Assembly: GCA_030581615.1 (NCBI GenBank)
Contig: JAKTTT010000060.1
Span: 62,001 to 126,000, forward strand
Direction: 5' to 3'
Origin: Alloascoidea africana
Lineage: Eukaryota > Ascomycota > Alloascoideomycetes > Alloascoideales > Alloascoideaceae
DNA length: 64,000 nucleotides
Shown: piece after piece, positions 20,974-31,633 of the stretch
How positions within the stretch are numbered: the stretch's first letter is position 1
Layout of the letters: each line of letters opens with the position of its first letter
Position numbers and translations under genes: made by a program
Notes under the pieces: generated by a model
The model's database searches: none
What the model was told of the DNA's origin: nothing
What the model saw: the letters and a program-made list of their open reading frames with translations, nothing else

Positions 20974-21532
20974 TCCCTTTTTTTGTTTTTTGTTTTTTGT
21001 TTTTTGTTTTGGTGTTTTGTTTTATTTATTTTCATCTTTGGATTCGTCATGTCATCGGCGCTGCATTTTTTATTCCTTTATTACTTTTCGGTAGATTAGA
21101 GAAATGAACATTTGCTGCTGGCGGACTTTAAGGGACGTACGCGTGTGTGAGTGTACCAAGATCTGACCAACCCTTGGCGTTGCGTACTGAAAAAGACAAC
21201 AAGCTAATTCAATTTTAAATCACAAACATGAGCACTGGTAGCTATCTATTTATCTACCTATCTCTAGTCTATTTGCTGGATCAAAGAGATATGGCTCAAA
21301 GCAGCAAGGTGCCTTGCTGTGTGGACCACCACCAGACCAAACCAAGCAAAGCCAGTTTGGGCAGACCATGTGCCTGAGACACTAATCACTTTTTTCCCTT
21401 TGCCTTCTTTGCCTTCTTTGCCTTCTTCTTCTTCTTCTTATCATAACAACACCCCCTCGGTTTGTTCACCCACTCTGCTCCCCAAAGCTCAAGAACCCAT
21501 TTTCTTGTGCTTCCCCACTCCTTCTCTGAATC
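20974..21532. other. GEF1 3' region and DDP1 promoter
   Basis: Directly after the GEF1 stop is a run of five or so T5-6G units (20978-21010). TATC-type units occur at 21242-21262 and TTTGCCTTC repeats at 21399-21426. No ORF with protein character is present. Confidence 0.5.
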
Positions 21533-22343
21533 ATGGCCGTTGATAGAACCGCAACCGCCAGAGAGGGACGAGAAAACCAATGTGAGTTGCCCAAGTTCAT
21601 ACTTCTGGTTCTTTGTTCCAATATCATCATCATCATCCTGATAATCATCATTTACACCGAAAGAGTTGAGATGTCTAACCCAATTCCCATCCCGGCGATT
21701 CCTCTCGCCTCTTATCCATTAAAGGCTATTCTGATTCGGGAGCAAGACTCGTAGCTGGAACCGTATCTTTAAACGATGCAAGGACTAAAGTCTTGATGGT
21801 AAGTTCTTCCGCCCATAAGAGTAAATGGGTTTTACCAAAAGGTGGAGTGGAAAACGACGAGCCAGAGTTTTCTGAAACAGGTCAGTAATGTTGCTTCTCG
21901 GACCTTTCTCTTCCTCATTCATTCATTCATTCTTTCTTTCTTTCTCAATCCTGAAAAAAAAATATAAAAAAATATCAAATCAAATCAAATCAAAAACTTT
22001 TTTGCTTGAGTTTTTGCTCACAAAAGTGCAACCCTTAGCTACACGAGAAACGTGGGAGGAGGCGGGCGCGGTTGGCCAAATAGTTCGTGCCTTGGGAGTG
22101 GTCTATGACATGAGATCGCCAAAGGATTGGAACCCCAGAACCGACGATGTTGAAAACTGGGCACCCAGATCAGAATTCCATTTCTACGAAATGATCGTTA
22201 GCGAACTGGCCCCAAGTTGGCCCGAAGACCATAAACGGAACAGAAAATGGGCGTCCTATGAAGAGGCCATGGCGGAACTGCAAAGGGCAAAGCGGCCGGA
22301 ACTGATCGAGGTGCTCAAACGCTCCTCGCTCGCCAGACACTAG
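21533..22343 (+). CDS. DDP1: Diphosphoinositol polyphosphate phosphohydrolase (Nudix, Ddp1)
   Basis: Three exons: 21533-21581, 21725-21880 and 22039-22343 (169 residues). The spliced product matches yeast Ddp1 almost residue for residue at the junctions: TAREGRENQ|CYSDSGARLVAG and the Nudix box GGVENDEPEFSET|GATRETWEEAG, which spans intron 2. WVLPKGG precedes the box; RTDD and EFHFYE follow, and the end is AKRPELIEVLKRS. The enzyme removes beta-phosphates from inositol pyrophosphates and also cleaves diadenosine polyphosphates and polyphosphate. Intron 1 (143 bp) ends in TTAAAG, an AAG acceptor; the alternative AG 18 bp downstream would delete six residues conserved in Ddp1. Intron 2 (158 bp) has GTCAGT and CTTAG with a weak branch site. 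The start is the first ATG, and the N-terminus agrees with the family. Confidence 0.93.
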
Positions 22344-22647
22344 AACTTAGAGATTTACCAAACAAAAAAAAATTACAAAAAAAAGAGAGAGATCCCCTGG
22401 TCCAATATATATATGTCTGTGAGATATATAAGTCCGAGATAATAGACGCTTTTCCCCCAGAGGCAGGTGCACTTACCCGGCCCCCTCTCCAGCTTGTGAT
22501 TTGGACCGCCGCTGGCAGCAGGCCAGATCTGGATTTGTTCACTTTCTTCCCCTTATCCCTTCCTCTTCCTCTTCTTCTTCCTCTTCTTTTTTTCACACCT
22601 TTCATCTTATGCTCTAGGCTCTACAGTGCACATTGTAGCCACCCACA
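22344..22647. other. DDP1-SEY1 intergenic spacer
   Basis: A-rich 3' region of DDP1 followed by a C/T-rich leader (about 22540-22600) ahead of SEY1. No gene seen. Confidence 0.5.
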
Positions 22648-25364
22648 ATGTTCACCTCAATCGGCATCAACCCCCAAGACGGTGCGCTCACCCCTCCCAT
22701 ATCTCCATCCGTCTCTTCCACAAGCAGGTACAACCGCCAGACAAAGCCCTCTGGGCCCCTCTCCTCCACGATCCAGATCATCGACGAGGACAAGCAGTTC
22801 AAGTATGTCTAGTGTTTTGCTTCTTTAGCCTGAAAGTACGTACCTGGCTGGCTAACAGAGTTGAAACGCACAGCTCAAACCTTACTAGGTTCGTCAACAC
22901 AGGCTCCATCAGCGGTGCAGGGCTGGATTACCACGTAATCTCGGTGTTTGGGTCCCAGTCCACGGGCAAGTCCACTCTGCTGAATGCTCTTTTCAACACA
23001 AAGTTTGCCATCATGAACGAGCAGGAGAGGCGTCAGACCACCAAGGGAATATGGCTCGCCAAGGTCAACTCGTTGGGCAAGCAGCGGATCTTGGTCATGG
23101 ACGTGGAAGGCACAGATGGCAGAGAGCGTGGTGAAGATCAGGATTTTGAGCGCAAAGCGGCTCTTTTCGCCCTCGCCACTTCCGAAGTGCTGATAGTCAA
23201 CGTTTGGGAAAATCAGGTCGGTTTGTACCAGGGCGCAAACATGGGCCTGCTCAAGACCGTTTTCGAGGTCAATCTGTCCCTGTTCCACACCGACAGACAC
23301 CGATCTCTGCTGCTGTTTGTGATCCGGGATTTTGTCGGTAGAACTCCTCTTTCCAGCCTCGCGGAAAATCTGACCGAAGGGTTGAATCAGATCTGGGCAT
23401 CTCTAAACAAACCCAAGGGATCAGAAAACGTGCAACTCTCGGATTTTTTTGTATTACAGTTTGCTGCACTCCCCCACAAGCTGTTACAGGAGGAACTGTT
23501 TGACGATGCAGTTGAAGATTTGGCAGGAAGATTCGTGGATCTTCACGATGAAGATTATGTTTTTGCGCCCGAATTCCATAGACAAGTGCCAATTGACGGT
23601 TGGGGGTTTTACGCAGAGCAAATTTGGGAGTTGATCGAACAGAATAAAGATTTGGATCTGCCAACTCAACAAATCCTCGTTGCACGTTTCCGATGCGAAG
23701 AAATCGCCCAGCAGGCGTTTCAAGTTTTCCAACAAAAGTTCAATGATGCAGAGCTGGAAGACGAGGAAACAGGCACTGCAAAGGCAAGTCTGATTGAGAA
23801 TTTGGGTCCGCTTTTGAGAGAGTTGCGCGAGGCGCCCTTACAAGTTTATGATCAAGACGCTTCGAGATATACAGCAACTGTTTACAGAGAGAAAAGATCC
23901 GATCTTCTGGCAAAAGTGGACGCCAAACTTAAATTAGTTTACAAAAAACAACTTTCCCTTTTGATCAAGGCAAGTATAGACCTGTTCCATTCTCAACTGG
24001 ACAAGGGCTCGGAAACAGGTGAAGATTTTTTGATCAGACTTACAAAGGCTTCTCACCTGGCATCCGATTACTTTATATCCGCCGCCACAGATGCCTCTGT
24101 TGACGATGAAGTTTACTCATGTCTTGATGAATTGCAAGATTTTAGCAAAACTCTTGAGGATAACATTAATGATCGACGGGTTAAAGAGATGAATGGCACA
24201 GTAAACAGAGCAATCAAGTCCGTGAGGCCGATCCTAAAAGATACAATCACAAACAGTCTAACCCATCCTTGTAATGACTCTTGGGATCAGGTTTTAGCAG
24301 CTGTTCAAAATGCAATCAACAGAGCGTTGAGTCCCTTCCTTTTGGAAGATGCTTCGGGTTATGATCTACGTCTAGGTGCAAGCCCGTCGGAAACTGAAAA
24401 AGCAGTCGAGTCTGTAAAGAAGCAAATATGGCGTGTTGCTTTCAACACCACGAGAACGCTATTGGCCGAAGAAAACATTCTGTCAATGATGAAAGATAGG
24501 TTTGAAGATTCGTTCAGATACGACGCACAGGGTTTACCCCGTGTATGGAAACAGTTTGACGATTTGGATACCCCTTTCAAAGCAGCGAGAAATGAAGCAG
24601 ACGAGGTTCTTAGAATCTTGTCATATGCAACAACCTCAAGTGGTGAAGAAATCAATCCTGATCTCGACATTTTTGCCACTGCTGGCGAGGACGATATGGT
24701 GGTTATAAACACCCCAATTGATTACGATGAGGATGATCCATTCGCAACCTATTTTGCAATTATTTTACCAGAACATAAACAAAGCCAGGTCAAAGCCCGA
24801 TTTTCTAAACAGGCAGATGCAATCTACGTTGAGGCCAAGAGATCAACAATACAATCTGTAACTCAAATCCCTTATTGGATTTACATAATCATTGTTGTTC
24901 TCGGTTGGAATGAGTTTGTTGCCGTTTTGAGAAGCCCCATGTATTTCACATTTTGTTTGTTGATTGGAGCCGCATCGTATATCGTGTTTACGTTGAACTT
25001 GTGGGGGCCAATAATCAAAGTTACAGGGGCAATGATGGCGGAGGCAATTGCAATTGCAAAACAAAAGTTGGCAGAAATAATGGAAGAAATTCAAAAACAG
25101 CAACAGCAGTTAGAGTCTCAACAACAACAGCAGCAGCAGCAACAACAACAACCTATTGCGATTCCCGTTCGGACTGGATCTTTGGAACGTAATTCCAGTT
25201 TTGAAAGTCTCAACTCGATTAGTACCTCTTCAAGAGAATATGCAAAGGAAACTTTAACGGATCTGGATGATGATAGTATTTCGGGGATGAGTGGATTCGG
25301 ATCTGAAAAAATGGTTGGAGGAATTGCTTTTGAAGCGTTGAATATGAATGGGAGGCGATTTTGA
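22648..25364 (+). CDS. SEY1: ER membrane fusion GTPase Sey1 (RHD3/atlastin-like)
   Basis: Two exons (22648-22802 and 22874-25364) give 881 residues. Exon 1 ends TIQIIDEDKQF and exon 2 resumes NSNLTRFVNTG, GLDYHVISVFGSQSTGKSTLLNALF, matching Sey1. Motifs: P-loop GSQSTGKST, switch TTKGIW, DVEGTDGRERG (G3), and RDF in the G4 position. A long helical stalk is followed by two membrane segments near 745-795 (IPYWIYIIIVVLGW and MYFTFCLLIGAASYIVF). The tail is cytosolic with a poly-Gln run (CAA/CAG, 25099-25152). Sey1 fuses ER tubules homotypically. The intron uses GTATGT and GGCTAAC; two AGs directly after the branch are apparently skipped for CACAG. Use of the first of them would also keep frame and add six residues, so this junction is probable rather than certain. 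Confidence 0.93.
25099..25153 (+). repeat. CAA/CAG repeat encoding poly-Gln in the Sey1 tail
   Basis: Mixed CAA and CAG codons encode two Gln runs in the cytosolic C-terminal tail of Sey1. Confidence 0.8.
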
Positions 25365-25986
25365 TGGATATTATGATTTTGTAAACGGTATCTAACTAAC
25401 CAAACAAACACAAACAGAAACAGAAAAAAAGAAACTTCTACAAAAAAATGCTATTTACATCTCTTATGGTTTGCATTTATTCATCTTAACGTCTAGACTT
25501 TTATTTTTTTATTATTCTCTCTATCTATCTCCCTTCATTATTTACAATACATTGTTTGATTTGCGATTGTTTTCATTGTCTTTTTATTATTCATTTTTGC
25601 CAGTCAGTTACTGAGTCAAAATGCTAAGAAAAGTTGTTGAGATATGCATTAACATATGGTACATGATTTAATTCCTTTCTCTTTTTTGGCCCATCTCATT
25701 CATCGTCATCATCATGATGTGATAAGTTGTAGTCCATCGGAATTGGGACTTTTAAGGTCTCGCTCTCCAAATGCCCTATGGGTCCAAGTCCAACAGAATC
25801 CATGCAAACGATACTACGGCAAAATAGTGGTCATAATCCTTAAACTACATTCCACCTTTGTCAACAGGTCCAGACAGTTGGTGATGAGTGTATGGGTGTA
25901 GTAAAAAATGGATGTAAAATCAAAATCATCATGAAGAAAAAGTAACTTTTGAACTTGAGTTTTGTACTTGCGATGAGGTAGAAAAT
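25365..25986. other. SEY1-NEJ1 intergenic spacer
   Basis: AT-rich, with no protein-like ORF. Presumed SEY1 terminator and NEJ1 promoter; no individual element can be assigned. Confidence 0.5.
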
Positions 25987-27706
25987 ATGGATTCATTACA
26001 ATGGACAGCTATACGATTTTCACAGAAATCAGAAAATATAGTTCTTTGTTGTTTCAACTATTCGTTAACTGAACAAAGCTATGAATTATACATTACAGAT
26101 CTTAAGAATGTTTGGGTGGAACGGATGAACAAGTCTGAGATTATCAGTAGGAGTAATGTAAGATCAGTTGTCATGATGAGATTAAAAAGATAGGACACTA
26201 ATGAATGTGGTTTTCTAGGCTGGGAATTGCTGTGTTGATGCTGGGGCGGCTTCTTCACAAATGCAAAAGCTTTTGGAAAGTTTGGAGAAAGGTCTCTGTT
26301 TAGAGAATTCCGAGAATTTAAAGATATCAGATATTCCTAAAGGAGATGGGTATTTGATCGGTGAATTAACGCTTGAACTATCCTATGAACTTTCTTTTAA
26401 CAAACAGGTTTTGAACTGGACGTTTCAATTGTCAAGTGTTGGTGCACCCCTTAGCTTTTCACACATTTCAGGATTGGCGTTGAATCTAATCAGACAGATA
26501 TCTTTTAAAGAAGAATGTATGAAACGGATTTTCCAAATTCTTTTGGAAAAGGATAAAGCTTTAAACATATTGAAAACTTTGTCTATAGACCTGGGTGGAG
26601 GTAAAGATGTGGAAATGCTAAGTAGGAAAAGTGGATCTATTGGTCTTAAAACACAAAACCAAACAAGGCCATTTGAAGCGTTTGATATTTGCAAATGGAT
26701 GGAACGTTTGAATGAGGAATTTTCTTGTTTTCATGCCAATAGTTCAGAACTTGATCAAAAACTCGATGTGGGCAGGTTATTAAACGATTCTATAGCGTTC
26801 CAGCATAGTGCAATGAACAACACCAAAGACAATAAGCAACAAGATAATAGTATACGGACTGGCGATATAAAAGATAATTCTAAAGAAGAAGCTGAACCTG
26901 CAAAGAAACGAAAAAGGATTGGACTTGTCAAGAAGAGAAGGGCAAGAACGTCTACTCCAACACCAGCGTCAGATAGAGATTCAGGTGAACCCCAAACTCA
27001 GAACCCTGTGTCTGAACCTCCTGCTACACCTTTAATACCCAGTGATGACAGTAGTGTTACGGATTTGGAAGATCCGCCAAACCTGAGTCCGATTTCAGAG
27101 GAAAAAACCCCTGGTTTCACAGTGGAGTCTCCAGGGAAACGACGCAAAGTAGAGTCTGACGGGTTAGAATCTGGTGCCCCAGGTTCAGGTTTGAACAGTA
27201 TTCCTAATCTCGAACAGACACAAACAAGTACTGGAGATCAGGTTGGAAAAGGGAAACCAAAAGGGAACAGAATTGGTGTAATTGGAGGGAAAAGGAAATT
27301 GCAGAGTGTGCCTCTATCTCCTAGCAAACGACAAAACTCAGAACCCCCGGAATCGCTAGATTCGGTGTTACTGAATAGTGAACCTTTATCGGCAGATGTT
27401 CTTTTCACTCCAGCTGCTAAAAGTCCTACAAGAGCGGACACTTTGGCAAGTTCAAGTTCAACTTCAACTTCAAGTGGCCGATCAGGTGGCCGATCAGGTG
27501 GCCGTCCTCGTGGGAAAAGAGCAAGGTACGAGGAAGGGGTAGGCGATAAGCCAGGAGAAGAAAAAGAAGAAACTAAAACGGATTCAAAGATAAAGGGAAA
27601 GCCAATGACAGAAACGGAACGGATAAACCGGGCGAGAACCGAGAAAAGGAGTAGACTTCAGATGAAGAAGTTGAGACGTAAAATGAATAACGTCAGACTG
27701 TTATAA
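25987..27706 (+). CDS. NEJ1: Non-homologous end-joining factor Nej1/XLF
   Basis: Two exons, 25987-26157 and 26219-27706 (552 residues). The intron has GTAAGA, a CACTAATG branch and TTCTAG. Exon 1 is the XLF head: LQWTAIRFSQKSENIVL, then YELYITDLKNVWVERM, aligning with human XLF 'YALLVSDLQQVWHEQV'. Exon 2 continues with the head and start of the coiled-coil stalk (LNWTFQLSSVGAPLSFSHI, IFQILLEKDKALNILKTLS), matching 'FYWNFHCMLASPS' and 'LLHMKDLEIQDY'. XLF/Nej1 bridges Ku and the XRCC4/Lif1-DNA ligase IV complex in the nucleus. The C-terminal ~300 residues are low complexity, with Lys/Arg clusters (KKRKRIGLVKKRR), an AT-hook-like GGRPRGKRAR near 484 and a basic end (KKLRRKMNNVRLL) where Ku/DNA-binding motifs usually sit. 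At 552 residues it is much longer than yeast Nej1 (342) or human XLF (299). Confidence 0.8.
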
Positions 27707-27831
27707 ATGTGGTAGCATTTAGCAGGAAACTGCTTGAACATTTCCATTTACTGAGTTATAAAATAAAATTAAAGCATTTAAAAAATCATCAAACCAACCA
27801 AAAGTTCCAAGACAAAAATAGATTCAATCAA

Positions 27832-28734
27832 TTACTTTCTAAAAGCACCATTTGTGAGTTCATCCTCATACTCCAAATCAGGTTGCAACTCCATGTATAG
27901 GGTTTCTGGATCACTTGTCGCTTTAAAAGTGAAAAGAGCGTCCTCATCTCTAATGATTATTTTTCTATTTTGTCCATTTGCAGTAGCGGCATCGGCCAAC
28001 AGTTGAGCTTCGCATGTTCTCTCCAACAGTGTGAAGAGATAAGCGGCCTCGTCAACGGTTTCACCAACGGTCAACAGGCCATGATTTTGTAAAATTACAG
28101 CCTTGTTATGGGAGCCCATGGCTTCGGCAATACGTTTCCCTTCCTCTTCTTCCAGAACAACACCACCAAAATCGTTGTAAACTGTATGAGCGTTGTAAAA
28201 AGTGCAAGAGTCCTGATTAAGCATTTCAAGAGGTTTCCCAAAACAGCTGTAAGCTTTACCATAAATGGAGTGGGTATGGCAAGCAGCATGGACATCTGGA
28301 CGGGCTTTGTGTAAAGCGGAATGGATTCTGAAACCGGCGGCATTAATTGCAACTCTATTGCCGCCAATAATGTTACCTTGTTCGTCGACATGGACCAAAT
28401 CACTGGCCTTCATAAGTGAAAAATGTTTGCCCAGAGGGTTTATCCAAAAAGTATTTGGGTCAACTGGATCTCTGATTGAAATGTGACCTGCAGTGCCTTC
28501 TGTATAGCCTTTCCTTCCAAATACCCGGAAAGCGCCAGCCATGTGTTCTTTCATCCATTGACGCTTTTCATAAAGATCGACAAATTGGGGGATGGCATAG
28601 GGAATGTCCATGCCCATGGCGATGTTCTTAGCGCCGGACTCGACTTCCGTGTGGGGGGTTCTCTTTACCGATAAGGACACTGGAGCGTCGTCCATCAGCG
28701 AAGATTCGGTAGTGACTGTAGTTGCAGGAGCCAT
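27832..28734 (-). CDS. Class II aldolase/adducin-domain protein (Mug14-like)
   Basis: 300 residues from the ATG at 28734. The frame is open far upstream, but only antisense to GC-rich MIC60, and the sequence upstream of this ATG is a plausible leader. The class II aldolase/adducin fold is clear: GYTEGTAGHISIRDP, FWINPLGKHFS, then the zinc ligands in AACHTHSIYGKAYS (His153, His155) and LQNHGLLTVG (His218). An acidic residue in GRKGYTEGTAG is in the usual catalytic place. Homologues include fission yeast Mug14 and many fungal proteins of unknown substrate; bacterial relatives are fuculose- and ribulose-phosphate aldolases. The retained ligands suggest it can bind Zn. The substrate cannot be deduced. 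It converges with NEJ1, with only 125 bp between the stop codons, and lies downstream of MIC60 on the same strand. Confidence 0.85.
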   Translation of the reverse strand: MAPATTVTTESSLMDDAPVSLSVKRTPHTEVESGAKNIAMGMDIPYAIPQFVDLYEKRQWMKEHMAGAFRVFGRKGYTEGTAGHISIRDPVDPNTFWINPLGKHFSLMKASDLVHVDEQGNIIGGNRVAINAAGFRIHSALHKARPDVHAACHTHSIYGKAYSCFGKPLEMLNQDSCTFYNAHTVYNDFGGVVLEEEEGKRIAEAMGSHNKAVILQNHGLLTVGETVDEAAYLFTLLERTCEAQLLADAATANGQNRKIIIRDEDALFTFKATSDPETLYMELQPDLEYEDELTNGAFRK

Positions 28735-28933
28735 ACTTTGAGAAATACAGGATGGTGGGAAAGAAACTGTTTGATGATGGACATGCTGGAGTGGACCATT
28801 ATATATAGTAAGTATGGATAGAGATAGATAAATATACGAAGCGTGGAGAGAAACGGCAGCCGAGCACTTGAGGGGCGCACGTGATCCGGTCTCTGTCGGT
28901 CTCCCGCCGAGTGTGCGCTGACTCAGCGCTGAT

Positions 28934-30984
28934 TCAGTGCAGTTTCCCGCTGGCTTTGCTGGCTTTGCTGGCTTCGCTCCCGACTGCCGCGGCGTCGGCG
29001 TCGGCGTCGGTGTCCGGGTCCGCGCCAAAGACCCGGGCCTCGGCGGACAGCAGCGAGACGACAAAGTCCGCCTCCACGCGGCGGCGGGCCTGGCCGAGCC
29101 AGTCGTGCGCGAGCTTCTTGGGCCACCCGCGCAGCCCGTTGACCTGCTCCACGGCGTCCGCGACCCGGCCCTGTTCCAGAGCAGTGGAGGCGCGAGCGAC
29201 GATGCTCTCAAAGTCGTCTCCGTGGGGCTCGCCGGCCTTGGGCAGCAGCAGCTTGCTGAAGAGCGCGGAGCCCAGGTGGCCCGCGAGCCCTGCGCTGGGG
29301 GGCAACAGCGAGGCACTGCGCAGGTCGGGCACCAGCAAACGGAATTGCGAAGCGAGCTGTCCGTTGGACGCCACGCCGTGCGAGCGGGTGTCCGGGGCCA
29401 GGGTCGCCAGCGCCGCCGCCACAAGCGGGTCCTCGCGCCCGAGCTGCTCCACCTCCGCGATCGCCGCCGACACCGACACAGACACCGACGTCGAACCGGA
29501 CCCGGAAGCGGACCCGGAAAGGGCGTCCTTGAGCCTGGCGACGGCGACGTGGAGGTCCGACGTTCGGGTCGCGCGCGAGATCAGGGCGTCGACCCGGACG
29601 GACAGAGCATCGACCTCCGCGAAGGACCGCGCCAGCTCCTCGACTCGCGCTTCACGAGACTGTCGCTCGCGGTCGACCTGGGCCTGAACCGTTTGCGAGA
29701 GCAGCTTCTCCTTCTCGATGCGCTCTGCCGTGATTCTGTTCTCTGCCGTCGCGATCACGGCGTTCTTCGTGGCCTCCAGCTCCAGCAGCAGCCGCTCGTG
29801 GAACACTTGCTCCAGCTTGGCTCTCTCCTGCCTGAACTCTTGTGCCCACTGCTGCTGCTGCTTGTCCAGAGCCTCCTTGATCTCCACGGCCCGGCTCTGG
29901 TTCTCCAATTGGAACTGCATCTGTTGCTTGTCCAGACTACGTTCAATCTCTTTCTCGTGCTTCTGCCGAAGAGCGCTAATGCCAACAGACAGCTCGTGGA
30001 TCTTTAGTGACACCTCGTCTACCACCGCATCCGACACATTCGATCGGTTCACCGCAATGATGAGCTTGTTCAGAGACTCAACTGCTGATCTCACCAAAGG
30101 GTCTGTTTCTTTCACCAAAACCACAGGTAAAGGCGATTTCCGCGATCCGCCAAGCCCAATCGCATTTGTAATTTTCCTTCGAATCTTGGAGCCGCCGCTC
30201 TCGTCCGGACCAGACTCAATCTTCCCGTTCGTAGCCGCGGAGCTTGATTCTGTGCCTTTTGTTTTTGTTTTTGTTGTTGTTGCTGCTGCTGCTGAAATAT
30301 GCGGGCCTGGCTTGGTGATATCAATAGCGTGGGGGGAATCTAATGGAGAATCCAACTCTTTAGAAAGAATCCCCTCGTGTGGAATCGGGATCTTTTCCTC
30401 GTTGATATCGATTGGAATGTTCAGATCAACATGATTAAACTTGGATTTAAACTGAAGGTCTTCAAAGTAAAAAACCAACGACTCTGCAAATGGCACGTAT
30501 TCCACAAACAGGTCATTAAAATGGTCGTTTCTCAGTGCAAGTACAGTTCCTGCTCCATAAAAACTACCAGCTGCCAACCCTGTTGTAAATATAAACCTCT
30601 TGAACTTGCCTTTTTTCTTCTTTTCCTTGCTCCCGCTTCCACTTTTACTTTTGCTCTCCGATTTCTCCCCAGATTCGGAGACCGTTTCTTTAATGCCTGG
30701 TGTTGAAACAGATCCCGCAGCCGGGCCCGCAGATCGAACCGCAGTCGTCGATGGTGGTATCTTGGGTTCGTAACTCGGAGGAGCCGCTGGTGCTGGGAAT
30801 GAAAGCTTGGGACTAGCTTTTGGTCCTGTGGACTGGGACTATTTAGATGGTTGGTTAGTTGCTGTAATGTAAAATCATAGGCAGACTCAACAAAACAAAA
30901 ACTCACTGCAAAACGAAGTCTGTGGGATGCCCGATTCGCACATGCCAGTGCTCGAATGGATCCTACTGCGGGTACTCGAAGCAT
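28934..30984 (-). CDS. MIC60: MICOS core subunit Mic60 (mitofilin/Fcj1)
   Basis: Two exons, 30984-30907 and 30838-28934 (660 residues), joined across a 68-bp intron (GTGAGT, CAACTAAC, AATAG). Exon 1 encodes a typical mitochondrial presequence (MLRVPAVGSIRALACANRAS, Arg-rich, no acidic residues). A Ser/Lys-rich segment leads to one membrane helix near 103-125 (FKRFIFTTGLAAGSFYGAG, then TVLALRND). FVEYVPFAESLVFYFEDLQF is the conserved Mic60 juxtamembrane segment. A long coiled coil covers about 290-430. The mitofilin C-terminal signature is near 600-640 (WPKKLAHDWLGQARRRVEADFVVSLLSAEAR, in two adjoining pieces). Mic60 forms crista junctions in the inner membrane. The last ~900 bp are conspicuously GC-rich compared with the 5' part. 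It shares a divergent promoter with ARP4. Confidence 0.92.
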
Positions 30985-31633
30985 TTATTTCCAGTGATTT
31001 GTGACCACCCTGGTGCGAAATTTTAAGCCAGAAATTTGAAAATAGCCAGAGACGGAGATAAATACACGGTAGACAGTGAAGAGAATACCGATGACCAGAG
31101 TGAAAAACCCTTGTTCGAAACAAAAAGGGGCTGGTGGGTAACTGTTTCTTAATCTGCGCGGAACGGGAGGAAGAGAGGAAAAAGTGGAGGAGGATCTGGG
31201 GGTGGTGTGCAAAAGAAGGTTGGCACTGACACTCAGTCCCAGACCAGTCCAGTCCAGTCCAGTCCGAGGTAAAGCGGCCATCGGAATATGTCGAGCAACC
31301 TCTTTTTCCCCAGGGGGACGCCCTGCGGTCGCCTCGCCAGGCTCTGCCAGGCTCTGCCAGGCTCTGCCAGGCTCTGCCTCTGCTAGGGGCTCCAGCTCGA
31401 CTACACTCGCGAAACGGCTGCCTCCAGAGCCACGGTCCTCGCGGTCTCCCGGCACACGCCGTGGCCATTGGGCCCGAGCCGCTTCTCGCTTCCCGCTTCC
31501 CGCTTCCGGTAGACAGCGTAACACAGAGCACGGGCGTACATCTCGGCACAGGACATATCGTACACCCATACACCCGACTTTTCACTTCACTCCCAGAATC
31601 GCATTTGCTGACAGAAGACCAGAACTCACAAAA
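30985..31633. promoter_or_regulatory. Divergent MIC60-ARP4 promoter with tandem repeats
   Basis: 649 bp between two divergent start codons. It contains a pentamer run (CCAGT, 31244-31266), a 10-bp unit GCTCTGCCAG repeated nearly four times (31336-31377) and a CTTCCCG run (31488-31505). Overlapping ORFs of up to about 250 codons exist on both strands but are low-complexity products of these repeats and of GC-rich sequence. Confidence 0.5.
31244..31377. repeat. Tandem pentamer and decamer repeats in the MIC60-ARP4 promoter
   Basis: CCAGT pentamers at 31244-31266 and GCTCTGCCAG decamers at 31336-31377. Both are near perfect, which suggests recent expansion. Confidence 0.8.

Noticed and set aside
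22960-22990. Possible CUG-to-Ser or Ala codon reassignment
   Set aside because: Conserved leucines in the SEY1 P-loop region (GKSTLLN) are encoded by CTG, which argues for the standard code.
28735-29424. Upstream extension of the Mug14-like ORF to 530 codons
   Set aside because: It is antisense-overlapping, low-complexity translation (Arg/Pro/Ser/Thr) of GC-rich MIC60 sequence on an alternative start. The real ATG at 28734 starts a family-typical N-terminus.
28937-30007. 356-codon plus-strand ORF opposite MIC60
   Set aside because: It is a product of high GC and codon periodicity of MIC60; the composition is Leu/Arg/Gly-rich with no motif.
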